Notes: generated by a model from the letters alone, not told the origin. A stretch of DNA of 64,000 bases from Myroides phaeus (GCF_900099675.1 NZ_FNDQ01000003.1:124001-188000); one strand, 5' to 3'. Shown: positions 43,897 to 54,038, counted from the first letter of the stretch. Made by a program: numbers and translations.

Positions 43897-43904
43897 TAAA
43901 TTTG
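43897..43904 (+). promoter_or_regulatory. -7 promoter element TAAATTTG for the L,D-transpeptidase gene
   Basis: Exact consensus 19 bases before the ATG at 43923 and inside the longer possible reading frame from 43842, so it sets the start. Confidence 0.6.
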
Positions 43905-43922
43905 CCGGATATATCCTTTGCT

Positions 43923-45515
43923 ATGAGAGAAATATTATTAAGTTTTTTAGCAACATTTTTATTAATGTCTTGCAAAAAATTTGATGCGATGGCCACACAA
44001 GTGGTGTACAGCGATTCTATACACGCTAATCCACTTGACGATGACACATCCATCAACATTGATTCCCTAAAACTGGCGAATCTTCCTAAAGACCTGCAAC
44101 AATTTTACCACGACAACGAGTATAAAATTGCCTGGTCTGAAAAAGATAACAGAGAGCAATTATTAAGAGCTTTAAACGAATCTTACTTAGATGGTATTAA
44201 AGTAAAAACGAAAGAAATCGACAAACTAACTTCGCTAAATAACAGCTATGTTGATTTACCTGATAGTTTAAAAATTGAAGCTGACTTTCTTTATTCTAAA
44301 GCATATAATAGTGCAATAAACAATTTGTTCAACGGTGTATTAAATCCTCGCAGATTATACAACGATTGGGATATTGATAAAAAAGAAATCAACATTCCTA
44401 CTACAATGCTGATTGCATTAGAGAACCAAGAAGTTTACACAAGCTTTGACAGCATTAGGTCTCCTTCAAGTATGTACAAAAACTTAAGAGGAAAACTTGT
44501 TCGTTTTTATGAGTTAAAGAAAGACACTATTCAAATTACTGCTACACCTGCTCCAAAAGTAAACGATACTGTAATCGGTTTAAACAAGCTAAAAAAACAC
44601 TTAGCTTTTCTTAATTACTATGCAGATACTTTAGACATCAATGATATCAATACGAAAGAAGTTATTGCTGGTTTAAAAAAGTTCCAAAAGAACAACAAGC
44701 TAATTGAAACAGGTACTGTCAACAAGAAAACAATAGATGCTATTACTATCGAAGAAGAAGCAGTTAAAAAACTATTAGTTACCAACCTTGAACGTTGGAG
44801 ATGGTTTCCAAGGGATTTAGGTAAAAACTATATTCTAATTAACATTGCTGACTTTAGCCTTGTAGCTGTAACACAGGGTGACACCATCAAAAAACACAAA
44901 GTAATTGTTGGTACAACTGCCAGAAAAACGCCTATTCTTTCTTCAGTATTAAAAACAGTAGTACTTAATCCAACATGGACAGTACCTCCTACCATATTGA
45001 AGAATGATTTAGTACCTAAAGCAGTTAATAATCTCAGCTACTTTAGCAGTAGAAATTTCACTATTTACGACAAAAAAACGGGAAAAGCTGTTGACCCTGC
45101 TAATTGGGATTCATCAAGAGCAAGCTCATACAGATATGTTCAAAAAGGTGGTCCAGGGAATACGTTAGGTAGAGTTAAATTTATGTTTGACAACAACCAC
45201 GCAGTTTATCTTCACGACACACCAAACAAAGCAAACTTTAACAGAGCTTCTCGTAACTTGAGTTCAGGGTGTGTACGCGTTCAAGATCCGTTTGATTTAG
45301 CGCAGTTTATTTTTGATGTACAAGAAAATGAAATTTCTAAAGATGAAATAACGTCTATTTTAGACTCTGAAAAAACGAAAAATATATCTACTAATAAAAC
45401 AGGAATTACTATTCACCAATTATATTGGACAATTCAAGTAGATAATCACGGACAAATAAAGAGATTTAATGATGTTTATGGTTTTGATAATGACTTATAT
45501 CAAAAACTAAATTAA
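43923..45515 (+). CDS. L,D-transpeptidase with peptidoglycan-binding-like region, lipoprotein
   Basis: 530 residues from ATG 43923, which yields a proper lipoprotein signal MREILLSFLATFLLMSC; the frame also opens earlier at 43842 but would add a non-signal tail across the promoter. Residues about 60-250 are a scaffold domain, then a peptidoglycan-binding-like helix bundle (AGLKKFQKNNKLIETGTVN), then the YkuD domain: NPTWTVPPTI, HDTPNKANFN and the catalytic SSGCVRV motif with Cys and Arg. It makes 3-3 peptidoglycan cross-links or anchors lipoproteins. YcbB-like layout. Confidence 0.88.
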   Translation: MREILLSFLATFLLMSCKKFDAMATQVVYSDSIHANPLDDDTSINIDSLKLANLPKDLQQFYHDNEYKIAWSEKDNREQLLRALNESYLDGIKVKTKEIDKLTSLNNSYVDLPDSLKIEADFLYSKAYNSAINNLFNGVLNPRRLYNDWDIDKKEINIPTTMLIALENQEVYTSFDSIRSPSSMYKNLRGKLVRFYELKKDTIQITATPAPKVNDTVIGLNKLKKHLAFLNYYADTLDINDINTKEVIAGLKKFQKNNKLIETGTVNKKTIDAITIEEEAVKKLLVTNLERWRWFPRDLGKNYILINIADFSLVAVTQGDTIKKHKVIVGTTARKTPILSSVLKTVVLNPTWTVPPTILKNDLVPKAVNNLSYFSSRNFTIYDKKTGKAVDPANWDSSRASSYRYVQKGGPGNTLGRVKFMFDNNHAVYLHDTPNKANFNRASRNLSSGCVRVQDPFDLAQFIFDVQENEISKDEITSILDSEKTKNISTNKTGITIHQLYWTIQVDNHGQIKRFNDVYGFDNDLYQKLN

Positions 45516-45557
45516 TTACAAACTAACGTAACTTCTGATAGAGAAGATACAACAAAC

Positions 45558-45596
45558 AAAGAAGCCCATTGTCCTATGAGAACAATGGGCTTCTTT
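45558..45596. terminator. Bidirectional terminator between the two L,D-transpeptidase genes
   Basis: AAAGAAGCCCATTGT / ACAATGGGCTTCTTT, 15-bp perfect arms. Confidence 0.85.
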
Positions 45597-45618
45597 ATTG
45601 TTTATAAACAACTATTAA

Positions 45619-46353
45619 CTAAACAAGTTTAGAGCGATTTGTATAATCTTTACTTGGATAATAGATGAATAAACAAGACTTATCTTTGATTAATTCAATC
45701 AATTCTTTATTTACCTCTTGTGGCACTGCAGGACAGCCATAGCTACGACCTAAACGCCCTTGTGCATCAATAAGCTTGCGAGAAGCGTAATCCGCACCGT
45801 GAATAACAATTGCGCGTTTACGTGCATTGTCATTAATTCCAGATTCTAAACCATCTAAGCGAAGTGAAAAACCATTTCTACCACTATATGTTTCTCCGGT
45901 CGTATAAAAACCAAGACTACTCATATGTGAATTCTCTCTATTTGAAAATGTAGTAGCAAACTCATCTCCAGTCTTTCTACCGTGCGCAACATAAGATTGC
46001 AACACAACTGCATTTTCTTTTAAATCAATAACCCATAAACGAGGAACAGAAGACGAAAGACTAAAATCTACAATTGTCAACTTCTCATTCTGTATTTTTC
46101 CTGATTCTGCTAACTTATAATATCCTTTCAGCGCTTTTGTAAAAACGTTTTGAGAAGGAGCTTCAAATCCTTTTAAATCTAACTTTGAAAACAAAGAACT
46201 CGCCTTCGTTTCAAAACTCGCTTCTTTCGTTTCTTCAATCTTATATGTTAAATTATCACTTTTACTTTTTGCGGCATTTAAAGTACTATTTCCTACAAAA
46301 TTTCCACATAGCATAATTGCAATCAAACTGCAATAAAACGTCTTATTTTTCAT
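45619..46353 (-). CDS. Murein L,D-transpeptidase catalytic domain protein (YkuD_2)
   Basis: 244 residues. Signal peptide at 1-28 (MKNKTFYCSLIAIMLCG ... NAA). The catalytic part has VIHGADYAS, then GRLGRSYGCPAVP, where the Cys of SYGCP is the expected nucleophile and IHG the His region. This is the PF13645-type murein L,D-transpeptidase domain, shorter than the YcbB-like protein next door and convergent to it. Periplasmic, acts on peptidoglycan stem peptides. Monocistronic. Confidence 0.85.
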   Translation of the reverse strand: MKNKTFYCSLIAIMLCGNFVGNSTLNAAKSKSDNLTYKIEETKEASFETKASSLFSKLDLKGFEAPSQNVFTKALKGYYKLAESGKIQNEKLTIVDFSLSSSVPRLWVIDLKENAVVLQSYVAHGRKTGDEFATTFSNRENSHMSSLGFYTTGETYSGRNGFSLRLDGLESGINDNARKRAIVIHGADYASRKLIDAQGRLGRSYGCPAVPQEVNKELIELIKDKSCLFIYYPSKDYTNRSKLV

Positions 46354-46502
46354 TTAACCTGTTCATTAATAGTATTTCACATTCATTTTTAAGATTTGTA
46401 AAAATAGAAAAAATAATTATCTATCCATACTTTCTTTTAAACAATTATCGTGCAATTCGTCTTTTTTAAAAGTTAATTTTTAAGATTTAGCAGAACTATG
46501 CG

Positions 46503-46510
46503 TAAATTTG
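46503..46510 (+). promoter_or_regulatory. -7 promoter element TAAATTTG for gpmI
   Basis: Exact consensus 34 bases before the ATG at 46544; the upstream in-frame codon at 46508 would start inside it. Confidence 0.6.
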
Positions 46511-46543
46511 TCTTACACAACTCAAATATTAAATATTTTTATC

Positions 46544-48061
46544 ATGAATAAAAAAGTTATTTTAATGATTTTAGATGGTTGGGGACAAACGCAAGACCCT
46601 AAAGTTTCTGCCATCGAACACGCACAGACTCCTTTTATAGACAGCTTATATACACAATATCCTAATACTTATGTTTTAACTGACGGACTTAACGTTGGAC
46701 TTCCTGAAGGTCAAATGGGAAATTCTGAAGTTGGACATATGAACTTAGGTGCGGGTAGAATTGTTTACCAAGATTTAGTGAAAATTAATATGGCTGTTGA
46801 AAGTGGTACTATTGCTAATGAAGCCGCTTTAAAAAATGCGTTTGACTACGCGAAACAAAACAACAAGAAAGTTCACTTCTTAGGATTACTTTCTGATGGT
46901 GGAGTTCACTCGCACGAAAAGCATTTATATGGTTTAGTAGATGCTGCTAACAATGCAGGAGTAAAAGACATTTTTGTACACGCATTTACTGACGGACGTG
47001 ATGTTGACCCTAAGTCTGGTATCAAACACGTACAACAATTAGAAAACCACTTACAAACTTCTAATGCTAAATTAGCTTCTCTCGTTGGACGTTATTACGC
47101 TATGGACAGAGATAAAAGATGGGAACGCGTTGCTAAAGCATACCACTTATTAGTAAACGGAACTGGTGTTCATTCTACGAATGCTGTAAAAAGTTTAGAA
47201 GAAAGCTACGCTAATAATATTACGGATGAGTTTATTGAACCAATCATTATGGTAGATCAAAATGATAAACCATTGGCTACAATTCAGGCTGATGATGTGG
47301 TTGTCTTCTTCAACTTCCGTACTGATAGAGGTCGCGAATTAACTCACGTTCTTTCACAAGAAGACAATGCTGAATACAATATGAAGAAACTACCATTGTA
47401 CTTTGTTACCTTGACAAATTATGATGATACGTTTAACAATATCCACGTTGTTTACGACAAAGATAATATCACAAATACTTTAGGAGAGGTTCTTGAAAAA
47501 CACGGTAAAAAACAAATCCGTATTGCAGAGACAGAAAAATATCCACACGTTACTTTCTTCTTCTCAGGAGGGCGTGAAGTACCTTTTGAAGGAGAAACAA
47601 GATTGCTTTGCCCTTCTCCAAAAGTAGCAACTTACGACCTTAAACCAGAAATGAGTGCTTATGATTTAAAAGACGCTCTTGTTCCTGAATTGAAAAAAGG
47701 TGAGGTTGATTTTGTTTGTTTAAACTTTGCTAATGGTGATATGGTAGGACATACAGGTGTGATGTCTGCTGCTATCAAAGCGTGTGAGGCTGTAGACGAA
47801 TGTGTAAAAGAAGTGGTTACAACTGCTTTAGAAAACAATTACACAACTATTATCTTAGCTGACCACGGTAACTGTGAAACAATGATTAACCCTGATGGTA
47901 CGCCAAACACAGCGCATACTACTAATCCGGTGCCAATTATTATTGTTGATAAAGACATTAAAGAAGTTAACCACGGTGTGCTTGGTGACTTAGCTCCAAC
48001 TATCTTAAAGTTGATGGGAGTACCTCAACCAGAAGAAATGACAAGACATTCATTAGTATAA
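46544..48061 (+). CDS. gpmI: 2,3-bisphosphoglycerate-independent phosphoglycerate mutase
   Basis: 505 residues from ATG 46544. Opening MNKKVILMILDGWGQ with the metal-binding Asp, then the phospho-Ser site GNSEVGHMN (Ser61 area), HVHAFTDGRDVDP-like DGRDVDPKSG, and the closing metal ligands NGDMVGHTG and ADHGNCE. Interconverts 3- and 2-phosphoglycerate in glycolysis, Mn-dependent, cytoplasmic. Length equals the family norm. Start chosen by promoter position and family alignment. Confidence 0.95.
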   Translation: MNKKVILMILDGWGQTQDPKVSAIEHAQTPFIDSLYTQYPNTYVLTDGLNVGLPEGQMGNSEVGHMNLGAGRIVYQDLVKINMAVESGTIANEAALKNAFDYAKQNNKKVHFLGLLSDGGVHSHEKHLYGLVDAANNAGVKDIFVHAFTDGRDVDPKSGIKHVQQLENHLQTSNAKLASLVGRYYAMDRDKRWERVAKAYHLLVNGTGVHSTNAVKSLEESYANNITDEFIEPIIMVDQNDKPLATIQADDVVVFFNFRTDRGRELTHVLSQEDNAEYNMKKLPLYFVTLTNYDDTFNNIHVVYDKDNITNTLGEVLEKHGKKQIRIAETEKYPHVTFFFSGGREVPFEGETRLLCPSPKVATYDLKPEMSAYDLKDALVPELKKGEVDFVCLNFANGDMVGHTGVMSAAIKACEAVDECVKEVVTTALENNYTTIILADHGNCETMINPDGTPNTAHTTNPVPIIIVDKDIKEVNHGVLGDLAPTILKLMGVPQPEEMTRHSLV

Positions 48062-48078
48062 TGAATTACTCATAAACA

Positions 48079-48107
48079 AAAATAGCCACAATACTGTGGC
48101 TATTTTT
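48079..48107. terminator. Bidirectional terminator between gpmI and the CoA-transferase gene
   Basis: AAAATAGCCACA / TGTGGCTATTTT with a short loop, T run on both strands. Confidence 0.8.
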
Positions 48108-48121
48108 ATTTTATAAACTTT

Positions 48122-49393
48122 CTATTTACTTAACGTTCGGTTGTAATACTCACGTACAATTTCTTCTCTAAAGTTTGGATGTGCAATATTAGCTAATGCC
48201 TCAACGCGTTGGTCAATTGACTTCCCTCGTAAATCAGCAACTCCAAATTCAGTTACTATATATTGTGCGTGCGCTCTTGAAGTAACCACTCCTGCCCCTT
48301 CTTTTAGGAACGGAACAATTTTATTTGCCCCTTTTTTAGTTGTTGCAGACATCGCAATAATAGCTTTTCCTCCCGGACTCATAGTAGCACCACGCATAAA
48401 ATCAACCTGACCTCCTACTCCTGAATACAAACTATGTCCGATTGAATCAGCACAAATTTGTCCTGTTAAGTCAATCTCTACCGCAGAATTAATAGCCACA
48501 ACATTTGGGTTTTGTCTGATAATAAAAGGATCATTTGTATAAGAACAATCCTTCATTATAAAGAAAGGATTATTATCCATATATTTATAAATACGCTCAG
48601 TTCCCACAAAGAAAGTAGACACTGCTCTACCTTTATTAGCTACCGTTTGCGTACAATCTAAAGCGCCTGCTTCAATCAAATCAATAACCCCATCTGCAAA
48701 CATCTCTGTATGTAAACCTAAGTGTTTGTGATTTTTCAATTTTTGCAATACTGCTTCAGGAATATTACCTATCCCCATTTGCAACGTACTACCGTCTTCA
48801 ATTAACTCAGCAATATACTTTCCAATCTTATCCTCTTCTTCACTAATATTCACTGAATACTCAGTCAAAATTGGCGTATTATGTTCTACTAAAACATCAA
48901 TATTAGAAATGTGAATTGTACTATCACCAAATGTTCTTGGCATAAAACTATTCACTTGAGCAATAACAATTTTGGCATTTTCAATAGCAGCCGGTGTAGC
49001 TTCTACTGACGCCCCAAGCGAACAAAAACCGTGTTCATCTGGTGCTGAAACTTGAATTAAAACAATATCTAACGGTACTAATCCCTTTCTAAATAAACCA
49101 GGTAGTTCACTTAAAAAAACAGGAGTATATGTTCCATTTCCTGCTTTAATCGTATGGCGAACATTTCCACCAATAAAAAAAGAATTCACGCGAAAACTTT
49201 CTTTTAAACTTGGATCAGCATAAGGAGCCTTCCCTAACGTGTGAATATGACAAAACTCTACATTTCTAAGTTCTGACGCTCGTGCTACAATAGCATCGAT
49301 CAAATGGTTAGGAGTACAAGCTACTGAGTGTACATAAATTCTATCTCCTGATTTGACAAGCTTAGCAGCCTCAAGAGCCGACGAATATTTCAT
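48122..49393 (-). CDS. Acetyl-CoA hydrolase/transferase family CoA-transferase
   Basis: 423 residues. Pattern of the Cat1/4-hydroxybutyrate CoA-transferase family: VQVSAPDEHGF-type (IQVSAPDEHGFCSLG), GIGNIPEAVLQ oxyanion loop, catalytic Glu230 in GLHTEMFADGV and the C-terminal SGVGGQVDFMRGA and ADLRGKSIDQR. It moves CoA between short acids, e.g. acetate and succinate or butyrate derivatives; the pair is not decided by sequence. Alone and convergent to gpmI. Confidence 0.88.
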   Translation of the reverse strand: MKYSSALEAAKLVKSGDRIYVHSVACTPNHLIDAIVARASELRNVEFCHIHTLGKAPYADPSLKESFRVNSFFIGGNVRHTIKAGNGTYTPVFLSELPGLFRKGLVPLDIVLIQVSAPDEHGFCSLGASVEATPAAIENAKIVIAQVNSFMPRTFGDSTIHISNIDVLVEHNTPILTEYSVNISEEEDKIGKYIAELIEDGSTLQMGIGNIPEAVLQKLKNHKHLGLHTEMFADGVIDLIEAGALDCTQTVANKGRAVSTFFVGTERIYKYMDNNPFFIMKDCSYTNDPFIIRQNPNVVAINSAVEIDLTGQICADSIGHSLYSGVGGQVDFMRGATMSPGGKAIIAMSATTKKGANKIVPFLKEGAGVVTSRAHAQYIVTEFGVADLRGKSIDQRVEALANIAHPNFREEIVREYYNRTLSK

Positions 49394-49524
49394 AATAAAT
49401 TACTGTGTATTAAAAATCAAATTTTTACAATTAAAAACATCTAATAGGCTAAGTTAAAGTATTTCTATTTGATTGTCCAAGAAAAAACAAATTCTATTAA
49501 TTTTTTTCATTCGTTCCAATAGCG

Positions 49525-49532
49525 TAATTTTG
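49525..49532 (+). promoter_or_regulatory. -7 promoter element TAATTTTG for map
   Basis: Exact consensus 21 bases before the map ATG. Confidence 0.55.
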
Positions 49533-49553
49533 TACCACTTAAAAATTTAAAGT

Positions 49554-50372
49554 ATGATCATTCCAAAAACTCCAGAAGAAATTGAGTTGATGAGACAAAG
49601 TGCCCTTCTTGTTTCCAAAACATTGGGTATGCTTACAACAGAACTAAAGCCAGGAGTAACGACTTTAGAATTAGATAAAAAAGCAGAAGAATATATTAGA
49701 GATCACGGTGCTGTACCAGGATTTAAAGGTCTTTACGGATGTCCTTCTTCTATTTTAACAAGTGTAAACGAACAAATCGTTCACGGTTTACCAACAAACA
49801 GACCTTTAGAAGACGGTGATATCGTGTCTATTGACTGTGGTACTGTAATGAATGGTTTCTACGGTGACCACGCTTATACTTTTGAAGTAGGTGAAGTTGC
49901 TGCTGAGACTAAAAAGTTATTACAAATTACAAAAGAATCGCTATATGTAGGTATTCGTGAGTTCCGCATTGGAAATCGCGTAGAAGATGTTGGTAGCGCT
50001 ATTCAACGTTTTTGTGAGGCTGAAGGATATACTGTTGTTCGCGAATTAGTAGGACACGGTGTTGGACGCAAAATGCACGAAGATCCTGAAATGCCAAACT
50101 ACGGTAAACCAGGAAGAGGTAAGAAATTTGTAGAAGGAATGGTGGTAGCTATTGAGCCTATGATCAACTTAGGTACAAGAAACATCAAACAATTAAATGA
50201 TGGATGGACAATCGTTACTCGTGACGGAAAACCATCTGCTCACTTTGAACACGATGTAGCTCTTGTTAATGGTAAACCAGAATTACTTTCTACTTTCAAA
50301 TACATCTACCAAGCTTTAGGTATCGAAAGTAATGAAGAAGATGAATTTAGAGCTAATCCTTTAGTTTTATAA
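49554..50372 (+). CDS. map: Methionine aminopeptidase, type I
   Basis: 272 residues. Metal ligands and catalytic residues in the expected order: His78 (VHGLP), Asp94 (SIDCG), Asp105 (GDHAYTF), His in VGHGVGRKMHEDP, Glu in AIEPMI and Glu in HFEHDVALV. Removes the first Met from new proteins in the cytoplasm. Followed by a methyltransferase gene after 14 bases, so the two may be co-transcribed. Confidence 0.95.
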   Translation: MIIPKTPEEIELMRQSALLVSKTLGMLTTELKPGVTTLELDKKAEEYIRDHGAVPGFKGLYGCPSSILTSVNEQIVHGLPTNRPLEDGDIVSIDCGTVMNGFYGDHAYTFEVGEVAAETKKLLQITKESLYVGIREFRIGNRVEDVGSAIQRFCEAEGYTVVRELVGHGVGRKMHEDPEMPNYGKPGRGKKFVEGMVVAIEPMINLGTRNIKQLNDGWTIVTRDGKPSAHFEHDVALVNGKPELLSTFKYIYQALGIESNEEDEFRANPLVL

Positions 50373-50386
50373 TTCGTTTTTCTTTT

Positions 50387-51151
50387 ATGAAAAAACTTTT
50401 CAAAACAATATTGAACACTGTACCTCGACCGATTTTAATTCGGTTGAGCTACCTTGTTCGCCCTATTATTGCCTTTTATTTAAAGGGTGATACGTATACG
50501 GACCCTATTGACGGAAAGAGTTTTAAAAGTTTTTTACCTTATGGGTACGCTAAACAGCGAAACAATGTTTTATCACCAAGTACCTTGTCTTTAGAAAGAC
50601 ATCGCCTGCTTTGGCTTTATTTAAAAAATGAAACAGACTTCTTTAGTACCCCTAAAAAAGTACTGCACTTTGCTCCTGAACAAGCTTTCTACAAAAGGTT
50701 CAGAAAGCAAGCTAATTTAACCTATACTACAACCGATTTAGAATCGCCTTTAGCTGATGTAAAGGCTGATATATGTAACTTGCCTTTTGAAGACAATAGC
50801 TTTGATATAATTTTGTGTAATCACGTATTGGAACATATCCCTGACGACACAAAAGCAATGCAAGAGCTATACCGCATTCTTAAGCCAGGTGGAATGGGTA
50901 TTTTCCAAATTCCACAAGATTTAAATCGCCAAGAGACATTCCAAGACGACTCTATCACCGACCCTAAAGAACGTACATTAATCTTTGGACAATATGACCA
51001 CGTTCGTATTTATGGTAGAGATTACTTTGATAAATTGCGAAAAATAGGATTTAATGTCAAAGAGGTTGATTATACCAAAACACTATCTAAACAAGAAATT
51101 GAAAAATATTGCTTAGCAGAAGGAGAAATAATTCCCGTTTGCTTTAAATAA
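50387..51151 (+). CDS. SAM-dependent class I methyltransferase
   Basis: 254 residues. The methyltransferase core has motif I VLHFAPEQAF (a variant of the E/DxGxGxG loop with HFAPE), motif II near TTDLESPLADV, DICNLPFEDNSFDIILCNHVLEHIPDD and LYRILKPGGMGIFQIP. This is Methyltransf_11-like. The variant loop LHFAPE is typical for a subset also found in other Flavobacteriaceae. Substrate unknown. Probably cotranscribed with map. Confidence 0.82.
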   Translation: MKKLFKTILNTVPRPILIRLSYLVRPIIAFYLKGDTYTDPIDGKSFKSFLPYGYAKQRNNVLSPSTLSLERHRLLWLYLKNETDFFSTPKKVLHFAPEQAFYKRFRKQANLTYTTTDLESPLADVKADICNLPFEDNSFDIILCNHVLEHIPDDTKAMQELYRILKPGGMGIFQIPQDLNRQETFQDDSITDPKERTLIFGQYDHVRIYGRDYFDKLRKIGFNVKEVDYTKTLSKQEIEKYCLAEGEIIPVCFK

Positions 51152-51682
51152 CCTTTTATTTATAATTGAGTAAAATCTGTTATTAATCAAAATAACAAAC
51201 TTTTTACTTCAGACATCAAAAGGCTAAATCAACTCTATTTTGACTTTCTTCTTCAGGTGTAAAACCACAATTTAATACTTATCAATATTCATTTATCAGC
51301 TATATTCTTCTAAGGATATAACACTCTTTGTGTTGTTTTATTTTGAGTGTATGTATAGTGTATGTATACTCCTTGTATAGTCAATGTATAAAAACTATGT
51401 GAAACTTTACAAGCACTTTACATAGAATACACAAAAGATATACAATCACCTAAGCTATGATTAATTAAAAACAACCTTAATAGTTTATCACCATTCATTT
51501 TCACAGGCAATTCTCTGTGTATTACTTTCCTTTGGCTGTTTACTAAAGCTATTGCTACACATTAGCCCTTACAATTTCATTTAGAACAGCTACTCTATAT
51601 GATTAACCACACATTCTCCTTCGCTATCCACATTGATTTACTTATCTTCGTCAATACTTAAATATTACTATTACACGCATTT
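51152..51682. other. Intergenic region, no gene seen
   Basis: 531 AT-rich bases without a credible frame. The 11-mer GTGTATGTATA is tandemly repeated at 51347-51368 with related GTATA words after it. No terminator or clear -7 element found. Confidence 0.5.
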
Positions 51683-52342
51683 ATGATTAATACCGTTTTA
51701 TTCGATATGGATGGAGTCTTAATTGACTCAGAGCATTTTTGGCAACAAGCAGAAAAAGAAGTTTTTACTTCAGTTGGAGCTATTTGGGATGAAAAGATTG
51801 CACAACAAACAACTGGTCAAACAACCAGAGCTGTTACTGAATTGTGGTATAAAATGTTTCCTTGGGAAGGAAAGTCAATTGAAGAAGTTGAACAAGCTGT
51901 TATTGATCGCGTTGATTCGTTAATTCGTGAAAAAGGACAAATTAAAGCTGGCGTTCTTGATACGTTAAACTATTTGTCAGACAATAACTTTAAAATTGGT
52001 TTAGCTACTAACTCACCTGATTCATTAATACACACTGTTTTAGACAGATTGGAAATTAAAGAATACTTTCAAACCATCGTTTCTGCTCTTCACGTAAAAG
52101 AAGGTAAACCTGCACCTGATGTTTATTTAACAGCAGCAAAAAACTTAGGAAGTAATCCTGAAAACTGTTTGGTTGTAGAAGATTCTTTTACTGGGGCTAC
52201 TGCTGGAAAAAGAGCTGGTATGACTGTTGTTTCTGTTCCTGACCCTAAAGAATTTAACGACCCGAAATTTGATATTGCTGACATAAAAATCAAAAGTTTA
52301 GACTTATTTCAAGAAAAAATCGTACCTTTTTTCTCTAATTAA
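51683..52342 (+). CDS. HAD hydrolase, hexitol/2-deoxyglucose-6-phosphatase (YniC/HxpB) type
   Basis: 219 residues. HAD motif I FDMDGVLIDSE with the nucleophile Asp at 8 and second Asp at 10, motif II LATNSPDSL, motif III K in KEGKPAPDVYL, motif IV VVEDSFTGATAGKRAGM. The cap and the WQQAEKEVF region are like YniC sugar phosphatases; beta-phosphoglucomutase-like proteins are the alternative. Cytoplasmic. The T9SS plug protein gene starts 31 bases later. Confidence 0.85.
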   Translation: MINTVLFDMDGVLIDSEHFWQQAEKEVFTSVGAIWDEKIAQQTTGQTTRAVTELWYKMFPWEGKSIEEVEQAVIDRVDSLIREKGQIKAGVLDTLNYLSDNNFKIGLATNSPDSLIHTVLDRLEIKEYFQTIVSALHVKEGKPAPDVYLTAAKNLGSNPENCLVVEDSFTGATAGKRAGMTVVSVPDPKEFNDPKFDIADIKIKSLDLFQEKIVPFFSN

Positions 52343-52373
52343 CTTTTTTTATATAAAACGAAACTTTATAGCA

Positions 52374-53624
52374 ATGCAGAAAAACTTTTTCTTTACTTGC
52401 TTTGCTATTTTACTTTGTTTAATAGTACAAGCACAAACTCCGCAAAACATAACAGCTGACTATATTAAGTCCGCTGCTTTTATGGAAAATAATAGAGCTG
52501 TTAATCCTTTTTTTAAATTAGGAAACTCATTTACTATTGCTTTTGATGATTTATATGGAGATGAAAGTAACTATTACTACAGAGTAAAAGCATATGATTA
52601 CGATTGGAAACCGTCTAAGTTGAAACAAATTGATTACATAGACGGAATGGACAACCAACGTATTCTAAACTATGAAAACTCATATAATACTTTACAACCC
52701 TACACACATTACAGGCTAACCTTACCTAATTCAATGTACAGAATTACTAAAAGTGGAAATTACGTTTTAGAAATTTACAATGCAGATGATGAGGTAGTAA
52801 TTAGACGAAAATTTGTGTTGTATGAGAATGCTGTTTCGGTTCCTATTCAAGTGAAAAGAACGCGAAATTTAGATGTTTACGATACAAAACAAAACTTAGA
52901 CTTTACGATTCAACTGGGCGAAGTATTATATAATAATCCTACTAACAATATAAAGGTAGCTATCTTTCAGAATGGCAGATGGGACTCGTTTTTAAACAAT
53001 GTTAAACCACAATATACAATTGGCACAGATTTAGTATATAAATATGATGAACAGACGCAGTTTTGGGCTGGTAATCAGTACTTAAACTTTGACAATAGCG
53101 ATATAAAGCAGGTTAACAATATGATTGGTTCTACCTACGTTAATAATGGTATATACAATACGTTTTTATATACTAATGAAAGTAGAGCCACAAAAGGATA
53201 TACCTTTTTTCCTGATATCAATGGAAGTTTTTATCCAAGAAATATCAATGGAAAAAATCCGAATAGCGAGGCAGAATATAGCTGGGTTTACTTTTCGTTT
53301 AAACCAACAGCAGAAGCTCGAATTGGATTAGATTATTATGTTACGGGGATGTTTAACGACTATGAACTTACTCCAAACAACAAATTAAAATACAACGAGG
53401 AAAAAGATTTGTACGAACAAGCAATCCTTATCAAACAAGGTTTTACAAATTTTAGTTATACTGCAGTACATAAAAATAGAGTTTCACCAGAAAATGCGGC
53501 AGATGGAAATTATGCATTGACGACCAATAAGTATCAAGTAATTGTATATTACAGAAACAATATCGACCTATATGATAGAGCAATTGGTTTTGGGGAGGCA
53601 AGCGCAGAAAATATTATTTATTAA
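52374..53624 (+). CDS. Type IX secretion system plug protein (DUF5103)
   Basis: 416 residues. Signal peptide 1-20 (ending VQAQ). Pattern of DUF5103: FDDLYGDESNYYYRVKAYDYDW, then FVLYENAVSVPIQVKRTRN and PFFP-type FFPDINGSFYPRNINGKNPNSEAEY, with a C-terminal ATNKYQVIVYYRN. In Flavobacterium this protein plugs the periplasmic mouth of the SprA translocon of the type IX secretion system while no substrate is moving. The rest of the system is elsewhere. Followed by apaG after 27 bases. Confidence 0.85.
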   Translation: MQKNFFFTCFAILLCLIVQAQTPQNITADYIKSAAFMENNRAVNPFFKLGNSFTIAFDDLYGDESNYYYRVKAYDYDWKPSKLKQIDYIDGMDNQRILNYENSYNTLQPYTHYRLTLPNSMYRITKSGNYVLEIYNADDEVVIRRKFVLYENAVSVPIQVKRTRNLDVYDTKQNLDFTIQLGEVLYNNPTNNIKVAIFQNGRWDSFLNNVKPQYTIGTDLVYKYDEQTQFWAGNQYLNFDNSDIKQVNNMIGSTYVNNGIYNTFLYTNESRATKGYTFFPDINGSFYPRNINGKNPNSEAEYSWVYFSFKPTAEARIGLDYYVTGMFNDYELTPNNKLKYNEEKDLYEQAILIKQGFTNFSYTAVHKNRVSPENAADGNYALTTNKYQVIVYYRNNIDLYDRAIGFGEASAENIIY

Positions 53625-53651
53625 ACATAGAAACAACTTAATATACTACCT

Positions 53652-54038
53652 ATGATTTCACAAACCACCAAAGGAATCAAGATTTCTGTCGAAACACAGT
53701 ATGAAGGCAGCTTTTTTAAGTCAAAAGACACTTGTTATGTTTTCAATTATAAAATTACAATTGAAAACACAACTGATGATACTGTACAAATATTATCAAG
53801 ACATTGGGAAATTTATGATTCTTTAAAAAATACGGAAATAATAGAAGGTGAAGGAATTATTGGCGAGACACCAATTATTGCTCCTGGAGAAAAACACACT
53901 TATAGAAGTGGTTGTATTTTAAAATCGTCATTAGGCTCAATGCAAGGCTATTACAACGTATTAAACCACACGCACGCACGCCTATTTAAAGTTACTATTC
54001 CTAACTTTAAATTATCTGCAGACTTTGTGTTAAACTAA
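53652..54038 (+). CDS. apaG: ApaG protein
   Basis: 128 residues, one immunoglobulin-like ApaG domain: VETQYEGSFFKSKDTCYVFNY, SRHWEIYDS, GEGIIGETPIIAPGEKHTYRSG and GSMQGYYNV. In enterobacteria it is linked to Co/Mg handling and Ap4A levels; the biochemical role is not firm. Directly after the plug gene, probably same message. Confidence 0.9.
   Translation: MISQTTKGIKISVETQYEGSFFKSKDTCYVFNYKITIENTTDDTVQILSRHWEIYDSLKNTEIIEGEGIIGETPIIAPGEKHTYRSGCILKSSLGSMQGYYNVLNHTHARLFKVTIPNFKLSADFVLN

Noticed and set aside
51347..51368. Tandem GTGTATGTATA as an iteron or origin
   Set aside because: Only two copies, no DnaA boxes or replication gene nearby.
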